Positions 29,121-35,641 of a stretch of 64,000 nt of DNA are shown piece by piece. Origin of the DNA: QHXW01 sp035280425 (lineage in GTDB: Bacteria > Acidobacteriota > Terriglobia > Bryobacterales > Bryobacteraceae); the NCBI GenBank assembly GCA_035280425.1, contig DATEFW010000024.1:186001-250000 (forward strand), given 5' to 3'. The position numbers and the translations under genes are program-made. Every line of letters begins with the position of its first letter. Within the stretch, counting starts at the first letter, position 1. The notes under the pieces were generated by a model that was not told the origin of the DNA, did not search any database, and saw only the letters and a program-made list of their open reading frames with translations.

Positions 29121-30005
29121 ATGTATTTGGACGAAACGTTTCGCGTAAAGGTCGGTCTTGCCGAAATGCTCAAGGGCGGCGTCATTATGGACGTCACCAA
29201 TGCCGAACAGGCGCTGATAGCGGAAAAAGCCGGCGCGACAGCGGTGATGGCGCTCGAGCGGGTTCCGGCAGATATTCGCAAGGAGGGCGGGGTAGCGCGC
29301 ATGGCGCCCATCAGCAAGATCCGCGAAATCATGCAAACCGTTAGCATTCCGGTGATGGCCAAAGCGCGCATCGGGCACTTCATGGAAGCGCGCATTCTGG
29401 AAGTGCTGGGCGTGGATTATATCGATGAGAGCGAAGTGCTCACGCCCGCCGATGAAGAACACCACATCGACAAGCGCACTTTTAAAGTGCCGTTCGTCTG
29501 CGGCGCGCGCAATCTAGGCGAGGCCTTGCGGCGCATCGCCGAAGGCGCGGCGATGATCCGCACCAAGGGCGAAGCCGGGTCCGGGAATATCGTTGAAGCG
29601 GTCCGCCACATGCGCACGATCCAGAAAGAGATGAAGCAGCTTACGGTGTTGGGGAAAGAAGAGCTGGTGGCCGAAGCCAAGAAGCTGCAAGCGCCGCTCG
29701 AGCTGGTGGAAGAGGTCGCGCAGCACGGCAAGCTGCCGGTGCCGAACTTTTCAGCCGGGGGGATCGCGACTCCGGCCGACGCCGCGCTGGTGATGCAGTT
29801 GGGCGCCGAAGCCGTATTCGTCGGCTCGGGTATTTTCAAATCCGCCGATCCGGAAGCGCGTGCGCGCGCCGTCGTGAAAGCCGCGACTTATTTCAACGAT
29901 CCGCAGAAGCTGCTTGAAGCGAGCGAAGAACTCGGCATCGGGATGCACGGTATCGACGTTTCGAAGCTGCAGGAATCGGAGTTGCTCCAAACGCGAGGCT
30001 GGTGA
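29121..30005 (+). CDS. pdxS: Pyridoxal 5'-phosphate synthase subunit PdxS
   Basis: The synthase subunit of the ribose-5-phosphate-dependent vitamin B6 pathway. It condenses ribose-5-phosphate, glyceraldehyde-3-phosphate and ammonia from PdxT into PLP. The highly conserved sequence is obvious: GGVIMDVTNAEQALIAEKAG, ALERVPADIRKEGGVARM, MAKARIGHFMEARILE and RTKGEAGSGNIVEAVRHMR. The length of 294 residues is standard. AGGAG at 29111-29115 lies 5 bases before the ATG. The stop overlaps the pdxT start by one base. Confidence 0.98.
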   Translation: MYLDETFRVKVGLAEMLKGGVIMDVTNAEQALIAEKAGATAVMALERVPADIRKEGGVARMAPISKIREIMQTVSIPVMAKARIGHFMEARILEVLGVDYIDESEVLTPADEEHHIDKRTFKVPFVCGARNLGEALRRIAEGAAMIRTKGEAGSGNIVEAVRHMRTIQKEMKQLTVLGKEELVAEAKKLQAPLELVEEVAQHGKLPVPNFSAGGIATPADAALVMQLGAEAVFVGSGIFKSADPEARARAVVKAATYFNDPQKLLEASEELGIGMHGIDVSKLQESELLQTRGW

Positions 30006-30583
30006 TGCACAAAGTCGGGGTGCTGGCGCTACAGGGCGATTTCGAGGCGCACGCGCGCGCGCTCGCCCGTGCAGGAGCCGCGCCGGTTGAGGTACGCAGT
30101 GCGTCCGACCTGGACGATCTGGCGGGTCTGGTAATTCCCGGCGGCGAGAGCACTACCATGCTCAAGCTCATCCACGCCGAAGGCATGATGGAACCGCTGG
30201 TCGAGTTTGGGAAAAAGCGCCCGATTTTTGGAACCTGCGCCGGCGCGATTCTGGTCGCATCCCAAGTCAGCAACCCGCCGCAGGAGAGCTTCGGGTTGAT
30301 GGACATTGCGGTCGAGCGGAATGCTTATGGCCGCCAGATTGACAGCCGTGTCGCGCAACTCAAGCCCGAGCCGGAGTTCAACCAGCGGACTGCACCGGGC
30401 GATCTGGAAGCAGTATTTATCCGTGCGCCGATCATTCGGCGGATAGGCCCGCAGGCGCGGGTTCTGGCAACGTATCAGGGCGACCCGGTGCTGGTCGAGC
30501 AAGGGCGGCACCTGGTGGCCACGTTTCATCCTGAACTGACTTCGGACGCGCGCGTCCATCAGTTGTTTCTCTCCAAGCTGTGA
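30005..30583 (+). CDS. pdxT: Pyridoxal 5'-phosphate synthase glutaminase subunit PdxT
   Basis: A class I glutamine amidotransferase that supplies ammonia to PdxS. Motifs: VGVLALQGDFEAHARAL, the oxyanion strip IPGGESTTMLKLI, the nucleophile Cys in FGTCAGAILVA, and the C-terminal His-x-Glu in VATFHPELTSD. The protein has 192 residues. The ATG at 30005 shares its A with the pdxS TGA; a GTG three bases upstream is less likely. Its stop overlaps the next gene as GTGA. Confidence 0.96.
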   Translation: MHKVGVLALQGDFEAHARALARAGAAPVEVRSASDLDDLAGLVIPGGESTTMLKLIHAEGMMEPLVEFGKKRPIFGTCAGAILVASQVSNPPQESFGLMDIAVERNAYGRQIDSRVAQLKPEPEFNQRTAPGDLEAVFIRAPIIRRIGPQARVLATYQGDPVLVEQGRHLVATFHPELTSDARVHQLFLSKL

Positions 30584-31005
30584 CGTCCTCCCGGCCCACG
30601 CGAGTGCTGTTCGTATGCATCGGCAACTGCTGCCGCAGCCAGATGGCGGAAGGGTTTGCGAGATGCTACGGAGGGCGGCGCATTGTGAGCCGTAGCGCCG
30701 GCCTGGCTCCGGCGGGCATCGTGGTTCCCGAAACGATCCAGATTATGGCGGAAAAAAATATCGATGTCAGCCGGCATTTTTCTAAACCCTTCGATGTGAC
30801 GGCAGCCAATGAATTTGATGTCTTGGTGAATATGAGCGGCTGCCCCTTGCCGGACGGACTGCGTATTCCCGTGCTCGAGTGGAACATCCCTGATCCGATC
30901 GGCCAACCGCTGCCGGTCTACCGCCACGTGCGGGACCAGATTGAAGGCCTTGTAGCGGACCTGATCGCTCGTTTACACCCGCGGCTTGCGAATTTCCGGC
31001 TGTGA
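30580..31005 (+). CDS. Low-molecular-weight protein-tyrosine phosphatase / arsenate-reductase-like protein
   Basis: A 141-residue member of the LMW-PTPase fold. The P-loop is VLFVCIGNCCRSQMAEGF (C-x5-R-S) and the general-acid loop reads EWNIPDPIG (DP pair), as in both LMW phosphatases and ArsC-type arsenate reductases. The extra Cys in the loop (NCCR) and the lack of clear resolving cysteines make a redox arsenate reductase less certain. The GTG at 30580 overlaps the pdxT stop by 4 bases, so it is translated with the PLP genes, an unexpected partner. Confidence 0.85.
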   Translation: MTSSRPTRVLFVCIGNCCRSQMAEGFARCYGGRRIVSRSAGLAPAGIVVPETIQIMAEKNIDVSRHFSKPFDVTAANEFDVLVNMSGCPLPDGLRIPVLEWNIPDPIGQPLPVYRHVRDQIEGLVADLIARLHPRLANFRL

Positions 31006-31088
31006 GCGCGGTTCTGGACAAAGATTCCCTTCGTATGAGACGCAACAAGAAAATCATCTTTCGTTCCCGTGCTAGGGTCTCTCCTAGT

Positions 31089-31116
31089 TTGCTAACTGAA
31101 ATTCCCGACTTATAAT
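31089..31116 (+). promoter_or_regulatory. Promoter upstream of the 99-residue orphan gene
   Basis: A perfect -10 TATAAT (31111-31116) is preceded at 16 bases by TTGCTA (31089-31094). It lies in the AT-richer gap after the phosphatase gene, about 22 bases before the ATG at 31139. Confidence 0.5.
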
Positions 31117-31138
31117 CGGTTTTGAGCTTGAATTCGCG

Positions 31139-31438
31139 ATGCAACGCGATATGATTTTGCGGATCTTGCGCGCGGATATGGCTGCCGCCCGAAAATGGCG
31201 CGCCGCAGCAGCCCGCCAGTTCGCAGAATTCACGCAAAAGCCGGGTATTGCTTCCCCAGAGCAGATCCAGCAGGCCTCGCGGCGCCACTCAGAAGCCGTT
31301 GAAGCTGTGACTTTGGCTGGCGAGAGACTGGACAGTTTTTTACACAATGGAATCGTTCCCACCGATCTGCAAATGAAAACCACAGAGCGGAAACCGGCTG
31401 CGAAAGTACAACGGGCAGCCGGGGAGAAGGCCGGTTAG
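31139..31438 (+). CDS. Small helical protein of unknown function
   Basis: A 99-residue basic protein, predicted mostly helical (LRADMAAARKWRAAAARQF, then QQASRRHSEAVEAVTLAGER) with a disordered Lys-rich tail. No family is recognised. The ATG at 31139 follows a good sigma-70-like promoter (TATAAT 31111-31116), but the ribosome site is weak. It could bind nucleic acid or act as a coiled-coil adaptor; neither is shown. Confidence 0.55.
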   Translation: MQRDMILRILRADMAAARKWRAAAARQFAEFTQKPGIASPEQIQQASRRHSEAVEAVTLAGERLDSFLHNGIVPTDLQMKTTERKPAAKVQRAAGEKAG

Positions 31439-31454
31439 CGGTCCAATTTCCGCG

Positions 31455-31468
31455 ATTCCCGCGGGAAT
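31455..31468. repeat. Perfect 14-base palindrome after the 99-residue gene
   Basis: ATTCCCGCGGGAAT is self-complementary and is partly flanked by CCG...CGG (31450-31452, 31470-31472), so RNA copied through it could fold. There is no T-run, so an intrinsic terminator is not certain; a protein-binding site is equally possible. Confidence 0.4.
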
Positions 31469-31531
31469 ACGGACAGTTACCCAATTCCGGCAACGCGTTA
31501 GCGATGCCCCTTGCGCCGCCAGTGCAATTTC

Positions 31532-31542
31532 GTAATAATTAC
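31532..31542. promoter_or_regulatory. Inverted repeat GTAATAATTAC in the leader of the next gene
   Basis: A perfect 5+1+5 inverted repeat in an unusually AT-rich patch of this GC-rich region, about 42 bases upstream of the GTG at 31585. It overlaps a possible -10 box (TAATAA, 31533-31538) with TTGCGC 16 bases upstream. It could be an operator. Confidence 0.35.
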
Positions 31543-31584
31543 AATTACACAGGTGATTGTTAGCCAAGACCAGGAGTCCTGTTA

Positions 31585-31953
31585 GTGCCGGCTGCTGCGA
31601 GGAAGTCTGCCTTAGTGCGCGCGTTAAGCGCGTGCGTTGACGATTTGCAGAAGCGGCAAACGCGCCGCTTCCTGCAAGGGCTGGCGGCCGACGAACTGCA
31701 ATACATTGCTGAATTTCTGGGTTCCTGTATTCTGGAAAGCTCCGGGCGGTTTCGCTGCAGCCGGATGCAATTAGCGGAGGCGATCCGGAGATTCGACGGC
31801 AGCCGGCATTCGTCACAAGCCGACGCCCGGTGCCCGCATTGCGCGGAGGGCTGGTTGCCGGATCCGGAACACAAGATGATCCTTTTGCTGGAGTATCTGT
31901 GCCGCTCCGGTATCGCGCAGTTCACCTTGGGCGTAGGCGCGGGACAGAGTTAA
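31585..31953 (+). CDS. Small conserved-looking protein of unknown function
   Basis: A 122-residue protein with a helical N-terminal half (QTRRFLQGLAADELQYIAEF, LGSCILESSGRF) and a C-x2-C pair in DARCPHCAEGWLPD, which could bind zinc. The GTG at 31585 has AGGAG at 31571-31575, 9 bases upstream. The N-terminal pattern resembles small hypothetical proteins of Solibacter relatives, but I cannot name a family. A reading frame on the opposite strand is considered its shadow. Confidence 0.6.
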   Translation: MPAAARKSALVRALSACVDDLQKRQTRRFLQGLAADELQYIAEFLGSCILESSGRFRCSRMQLAEAIRRFDGSRHSSQADARCPHCAEGWLPDPEHKMILLLEYLCRSGIAQFTLGVGAGQS

Positions 31954-32013
31954 GCTCTCGCCCGCAGCCCTGTTTGCGCTTGTCCTGATTCGAGTTCTGA
32001 ACTCTCCAAATGC

Positions 32014-32019
32014 TAAAAT
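32014..32019 (+). promoter_or_regulatory. Extended -10 box of the tRNA-Gln gene
   Basis: TGC followed by TAAAAT (extended -10 form TGnTAAAAT) ends 10 bases before the first base of the tRNA. No good -35 is present at normal spacing, as is usual for extended -10 promoters. Confidence 0.5.
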
Positions 32020-32029
32020 AGAGAATTCC

Positions 32030-32103
32030 TGGGAGGTCGTCTAACGGTAAGACTGCAGACTCTGGATCTGCGTATCGGGGTTCGAGTCCCTGCCTCCCAG
32101 CCA
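32030..32103 (+). tRNA. tRNA-Gln (anticodon CTG)
   Basis: A complete 74-base cloverleaf. The acceptor stem pairs TGGGAGG with CCTCCCA, the discriminator is G and CCA is encoded at 32101-32103. The D arm is GTCT/AGAC. The anticodon stem GCAGA/TCTGC encloses loop CTCTGGA, giving anticodon CTG. The T arm includes the TTCGAGT loop. It decodes CAG codons. It lies 57 bases upstream of the FkbH gene. Confidence 0.96.
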
Positions 32104-32160
32104 ACAGCCTGCTCGTCCTGATTTCACCAGAGCTGATGGGAGAACCCGACCTGGTAGAGA

Positions 32161-34383
32161 ATGCCGCCTTGCTCTCGCGAATCTGATTCTGCTTCACCTG
32201 GTTCCAGCGCGCCGGCGCCCGAGCCTTCCTATAAGGACCCGGGACCGTCTATCGCGATCAGTGCGACTTTTACAGCCGAAGCTCTAGAGCAAACCCTGTT
32301 ATTCTGGCTGCCCAGGCTAGGCTTCAACCTTCCCGTTCGTTTTGCTCCATACAATCAGGTGTTCCAGCAATTGCTGGATCCAGGCAGCCTGCTGGCGGCG
32401 AATCGGGACGGTTTTAACGTGGTCCTGGTGCGCTTCGAAGACTGGGCGCGCTTTCGTGATGCGGTGAACGTCGCGGATCTGGAACGGGAAGTGCGGCACC
32501 TGGAATCGGCGCTGCGCTCGGCAGCTGCCACGGCAGCATCGCCGACGCTGGTGTGTTTGTGCCCGGCCTCCCCGGATTTTTTGAGCGACAGGGAACGAAG
32601 GGAGTTCCTCGAGCGATCGGAAAATTTCCTGGCGGCCGCTCTGCGAGATGTCGGTGCGATTCATGTTGTGACGAGCGCCGAGCTTGCCGGCCTTTATCCG
32701 GTGACCGGTTATTACGACCCGCACGCCGATCAATTGGGCCATGTGCCGTATACGCCGGAGTTTTTTGCAGGGCTGGGCACCATGATCGCGCGCCAGCTGA
32801 ATGCGGCGCGCATGCGGCCGTACAAGGTGATCGTGCTGGATTGCGACGACACCCTATGGGAGGGAATCTGCGGGGAGGATGGGCCGCAAGGCGTGCGGCT
32901 GGACGCGGGACGGAAGGCGCTTCAGCAATACATGCTCGCGCAACGCGAAGCCGGGATGGTGCTATGCCTGGCGAGCAAGAACAATCCGGAGGACGTGGAA
33001 GAGACGTTCCGCGCGCATCCTGAAATGCCGCTCCGGATGGAGCATTTCGCCGCCACCCGGCTGAATTGGGAAGCCAAGTCGGCCAACCTGCAATCGCTCG
33101 CCGAAGAGCTGAACCTCGGGTTGGATAGTTTCGTTTTTGTGGACGATAGCGCGGCGGAGTGCGCAGAAGTTCAAGCCGGCGCGCCGGAAGTGCTGGCGCT
33201 TGCGTTACCGGCCGATGCCGGGGGCTGGGGCGCATTTTTGCGCCACGTGTGGGCGTTGGACCACTGGTCGGTGACAACCGAGGATCGCGCGCGCGCCTCG
33301 CGGTACGCACAAGAGGCCGAGCGCGCGCGGCTGGCGCGGCGATCCGCAAGCTTCGAGGAGTTTCTGGCATCGCTGAAGCTGGAGATTCGGATCGCCCCGA
33401 TGCCCGAGCATGCGCTGGCGCGCGTAGCGCAGCTTACGCGGCGGACCAGCCAGATGAACTTCACTACGATTCGCCGGTCGGAAGTGGAAATCTCGCGTTT
33501 GATTGGTGAGCAGGGATTCGAGTGCCTTACGGTCGATGTGAGCGACCGGTTCGGCAGCTACGGATTGACGGGCGTTATGCTGTTCCGGAGCGACGAGCGG
33601 GCGCTTTATCTGGATTCATTCCTGCTGAGTTGCCGCGCGCTGGGCCGCGGGGTGGAACATCAGATGCTCGCTGCGCTTGGGCGCACGGCGCGGGAGCGCG
33701 GGCTGTCTACGGTCGAAATTTCATTGGTCCGGACGGCGCGCAACCGTCCGGCGGAAGCGTTGCTTTCTGCAATCGGCGCGCAGTTTCGCGAGAGCACGGT
33801 GGATGGATGGATTTTTCATTTCCCATCCGAGTATCTGGGCGAGGTGCGCTATACGGCGGGAATCCGGGGCGGTGGCGCGGAGAAGCACGCGGACGAAGGT
33901 ACTGCATTGCCGGCGGAAACACGGCAGGTGGATTACGCCCAAATTGCAAATGAATTTCGCGAGCCGGTGCAAATTCTGCGGGCGGCAGGACGGAAGCAGC
34001 GCCGGCCGAAGGCTCTGGAGCCGACGGACATGCCGCGAACGGAACTGGAACGGCGGTTGGCCGGCATGTGGGCAAATCTGCTGAGCGTTCCCGCGGTCGG
34101 GATTCGAGACAATTTTTTCGATCTCGGCGGGCACTCTCTGTTGGCGGTTCAACTTCTTTCGGTGGTGCGGCAGACGTTTGCCGTAGATCTTTCGCTGAAA
34201 GTTGTTTACAGCGGCGATTTCACCGTAGCGGAGCTAGCCAAAGCCATCGAGCTGCGCGAAATCGAAGCCGCGGGTGCGGACCGGTATACGGAAATTCTTC
34301 GCGAGCTGGAGGGGCTTTCGGAGGAACAGGTGCGCGCGGCGCTGGCGGAAGAGCAGGACGGCACCGGGCGGGGCCCCTCGTAA
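32161..34383 (+). CDS. FkbH-like HAD-IIIC enzyme with C-terminal peptidyl-carrier domain
   Basis: A 740-residue multidomain protein. Residues about 30-215 resemble the N-terminal FkbH domain. About 220-360 is the HAD phosphatase core: VIVLDCDDTLWEGICGEDG (D227-C-D229-D-T231), LASKNNPEDVEETF and FVFVDDSAAECAE. About 410-560 is the acyltransferase-like C-terminal FkbH domain (QLTRRTSQMNFTTIRRSE). About 625-700 is a carrier domain with DNFFDLGGHSLLAVQLL, where Ser660 would carry phosphopantetheine. FkbH enzymes load a glyceryl unit from 1,3-bisphosphoglycerate onto a carrier protein. The LGGHS form is the NRPS-type carrier. The tail (LEGLSEEQVRAALAEE) resembles the C-terminal helices of thiotemplate enzymes. 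The glycosyltransferase gene follows after 4 bases. Confidence 0.92.
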   Translation: MPPCSRESDSASPGSSAPAPEPSYKDPGPSIAISATFTAEALEQTLLFWLPRLGFNLPVRFAPYNQVFQQLLDPGSLLAANRDGFNVVLVRFEDWARFRDAVNVADLEREVRHLESALRSAAATAASPTLVCLCPASPDFLSDRERREFLERSENFLAAALRDVGAIHVVTSAELAGLYPVTGYYDPHADQLGHVPYTPEFFAGLGTMIARQLNAARMRPYKVIVLDCDDTLWEGICGEDGPQGVRLDAGRKALQQYMLAQREAGMVLCLASKNNPEDVEETFRAHPEMPLRMEHFAATRLNWEAKSANLQSLAEELNLGLDSFVFVDDSAAECAEVQAGAPEVLALALPADAGGWGAFLRHVWALDHWSVTTEDRARASRYAQEAERARLARRSASFEEFLASLKLEIRIAPMPEHALARVAQLTRRTSQMNFTTIRRSEVEISRLIGEQGFECLTVDVSDRFGSYGLTGVMLFRSDERALYLDSFLLSCRALGRGVEHQMLAALGRTARERGLSTVEISLVRTARNRPAEALLSAIGAQFRESTVDGWIFHFPSEYLGEVRYTAGIRGGGAEKHADEGTALPAETRQVDYAQIANEFREPVQILRAAGRKQRRPKALEPTDMPRTELERRLAGMWANLLSVPAVGIRDNFFDLGGHSLLAVQLLSVVRQTFAVDLSLKVVYSGDFTVAELAKAIELREIEAAGADRYTEILRELEGLSEEQVRAALAEEQDGTGRGPS

Positions 34384-34387
34384 ATTT

Positions 34388-35635
34388 ATGCGCGTATTGC
34401 TCGCGTCCAGCGCTTCGCATGTGCCGCCGCGCGGCGGATCGACGCGCAGCAATCTCGCCTGGCTCGAGCAATTGTCGAAGAGCGGGCACGTTTGCCGCGT
34501 GATCGGCGGAACGGTGCCGGCCACTAACCCGGAGCAGATCCAGCATGTGCGGCGCGAGCTCGAAGATCTGCAGTTTGAGCGGCCGCCCGTAGAAGTGCAG
34601 TCGATCGCCGATCCCGTGAGGCGGGCTGCGGCGCTCGCGCAGCAGATCCGCGACTTTCATCCCGACTGGGTGCTGGTTTCGTCGGAAGATATCGGCCAGG
34701 CGCTTCTGCGCGCCGCGCACGAGAACGCGCCGGGCCGCGTGGTGTACCTCGCGCATACGCCGCAGTTTTATCCGTTCGGTCCGGCGAGCTGGAACCGGGA
34801 CGCCGAGGGCACGGAGCTGGTGGCACGCGCGGCGGCGGTTGTGGCCATCGGCCAGCACACGGCGGCCTACATTCGCAAACACGCGGGATGCCGAGTGGAA
34901 GTGATTCACCCGCCGATTTACGGCTCGGGTCCGTTTGCGCGCTGCGTCGCGGCGGATGGTCCGGTTCTGATGATCAATCCATGCGCCGTGAAGGGCATTT
35001 CGATTTTTGTCGCGCTCGCGGCGCGCTTTCCCGACGGGACATTTTCGGCGGTGCCCGGCTGGGGAACGACGCCGCAAGACCGGCGCGCGCTGGCCGCCTT
35101 GCCCAACGTGCATTTGTTGCGGAACTCGAAGAACATCGACGATGTGCTCGCGCGGACCAGCGTCCTGCTGATGCCGTCGTTGTGGCTCGAAGGATTCGGA
35201 CTGATCGTAGTGGAAGCCATGCTGCGCGCGATTCCGGTGATCGCGAGCGATTCGGGCGGGCTGGTGGAGGCCAAGCTCGGGACGAATTTCGTGATCGCCG
35301 TGCGGAAGATCGAAGAGTACGAGCCGGTGTTCGACGATCAAGGGCTGCCGCGAGCGGTTTTGCCGGAGCAGGATATTGAGCCTTGGGCCGCGGCCCTGGA
35401 TGCGCTGCTGCGAGACCGCGATTTGTACGAGCGCGAATCGGCCGCGTCGCGCGAAGCGGCGCTCGGCTTTGTCGATGCGCTGCGGCCCGGGCGTTTTGAA
35501 GAATTCCTGCTCGGGCTTGCGCCGGGTGAACCGTTGGCGCGCCGCGCGGACGCTCTGGAAGGACTTTCGCCTGACAAACGGGCATTGCTGCTCGAGCGCT
35601 TGCGCGCGGCCTCGAAGACGTCGCGCGGCACGTAA
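34388..35635 (+). CDS. GT4-type glycosyltransferase with truncated thiotemplate-like linker
   Basis: A 415-residue GT-B glycosyltransferase. The N-terminal domain begins MRVLLASSASHVPPRGGSTR, a Gly-rich donor-proximal loop. The C-terminal domain has VLLMPSLWLEGFGLIVVEAM, the E-x7-E motif of family GT4, and INPCAVKGISIFVALA with a Lys that usually binds donor phosphate. The last 25 residues (EGLSPDKRALLLERLRA) match the helical linker found before domains in NRPS/PKS proteins and in the next gene, but nothing follows. The start at 34388 is 4 bases after the FkbH stop. The sugar donor and acceptor are unknown. Confidence 0.88.
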   Translation: MRVLLASSASHVPPRGGSTRSNLAWLEQLSKSGHVCRVIGGTVPATNPEQIQHVRRELEDLQFERPPVEVQSIADPVRRAAALAQQIRDFHPDWVLVSSEDIGQALLRAAHENAPGRVVYLAHTPQFYPFGPASWNRDAEGTELVARAAAVVAIGQHTAAYIRKHAGCRVEVIHPPIYGSGPFARCVAADGPVLMINPCAVKGISIFVALAARFPDGTFSAVPGWGTTPQDRRALAALPNVHLLRNSKNIDDVLARTSVLLMPSLWLEGFGLIVVEAMLRAIPVIASDSGGLVEAKLGTNFVIAVRKIEEYEPVFDDQGLPRAVLPEQDIEPWAAALDALLRDRDLYERESAASREAALGFVDALRPGRFEEFLLGLAPGEPLARRADALEGLSPDKRALLLERLRAASKTSRGT

Positions 35636-35641
35636 CGCATC

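Noticed and set aside
30580..31005. Arsenic-resistance gene (arsC)
   Set aside because: No ars genes nearby and no clear pair of resolving cysteines; the generic LMW phosphatase name is safer.
31560..31925. Minus-strand small gene opposite the 122-residue gene
   Set aside because: The plus-strand frame has a ribosome site and a plausible helical N-terminus; the minus frame has neither.
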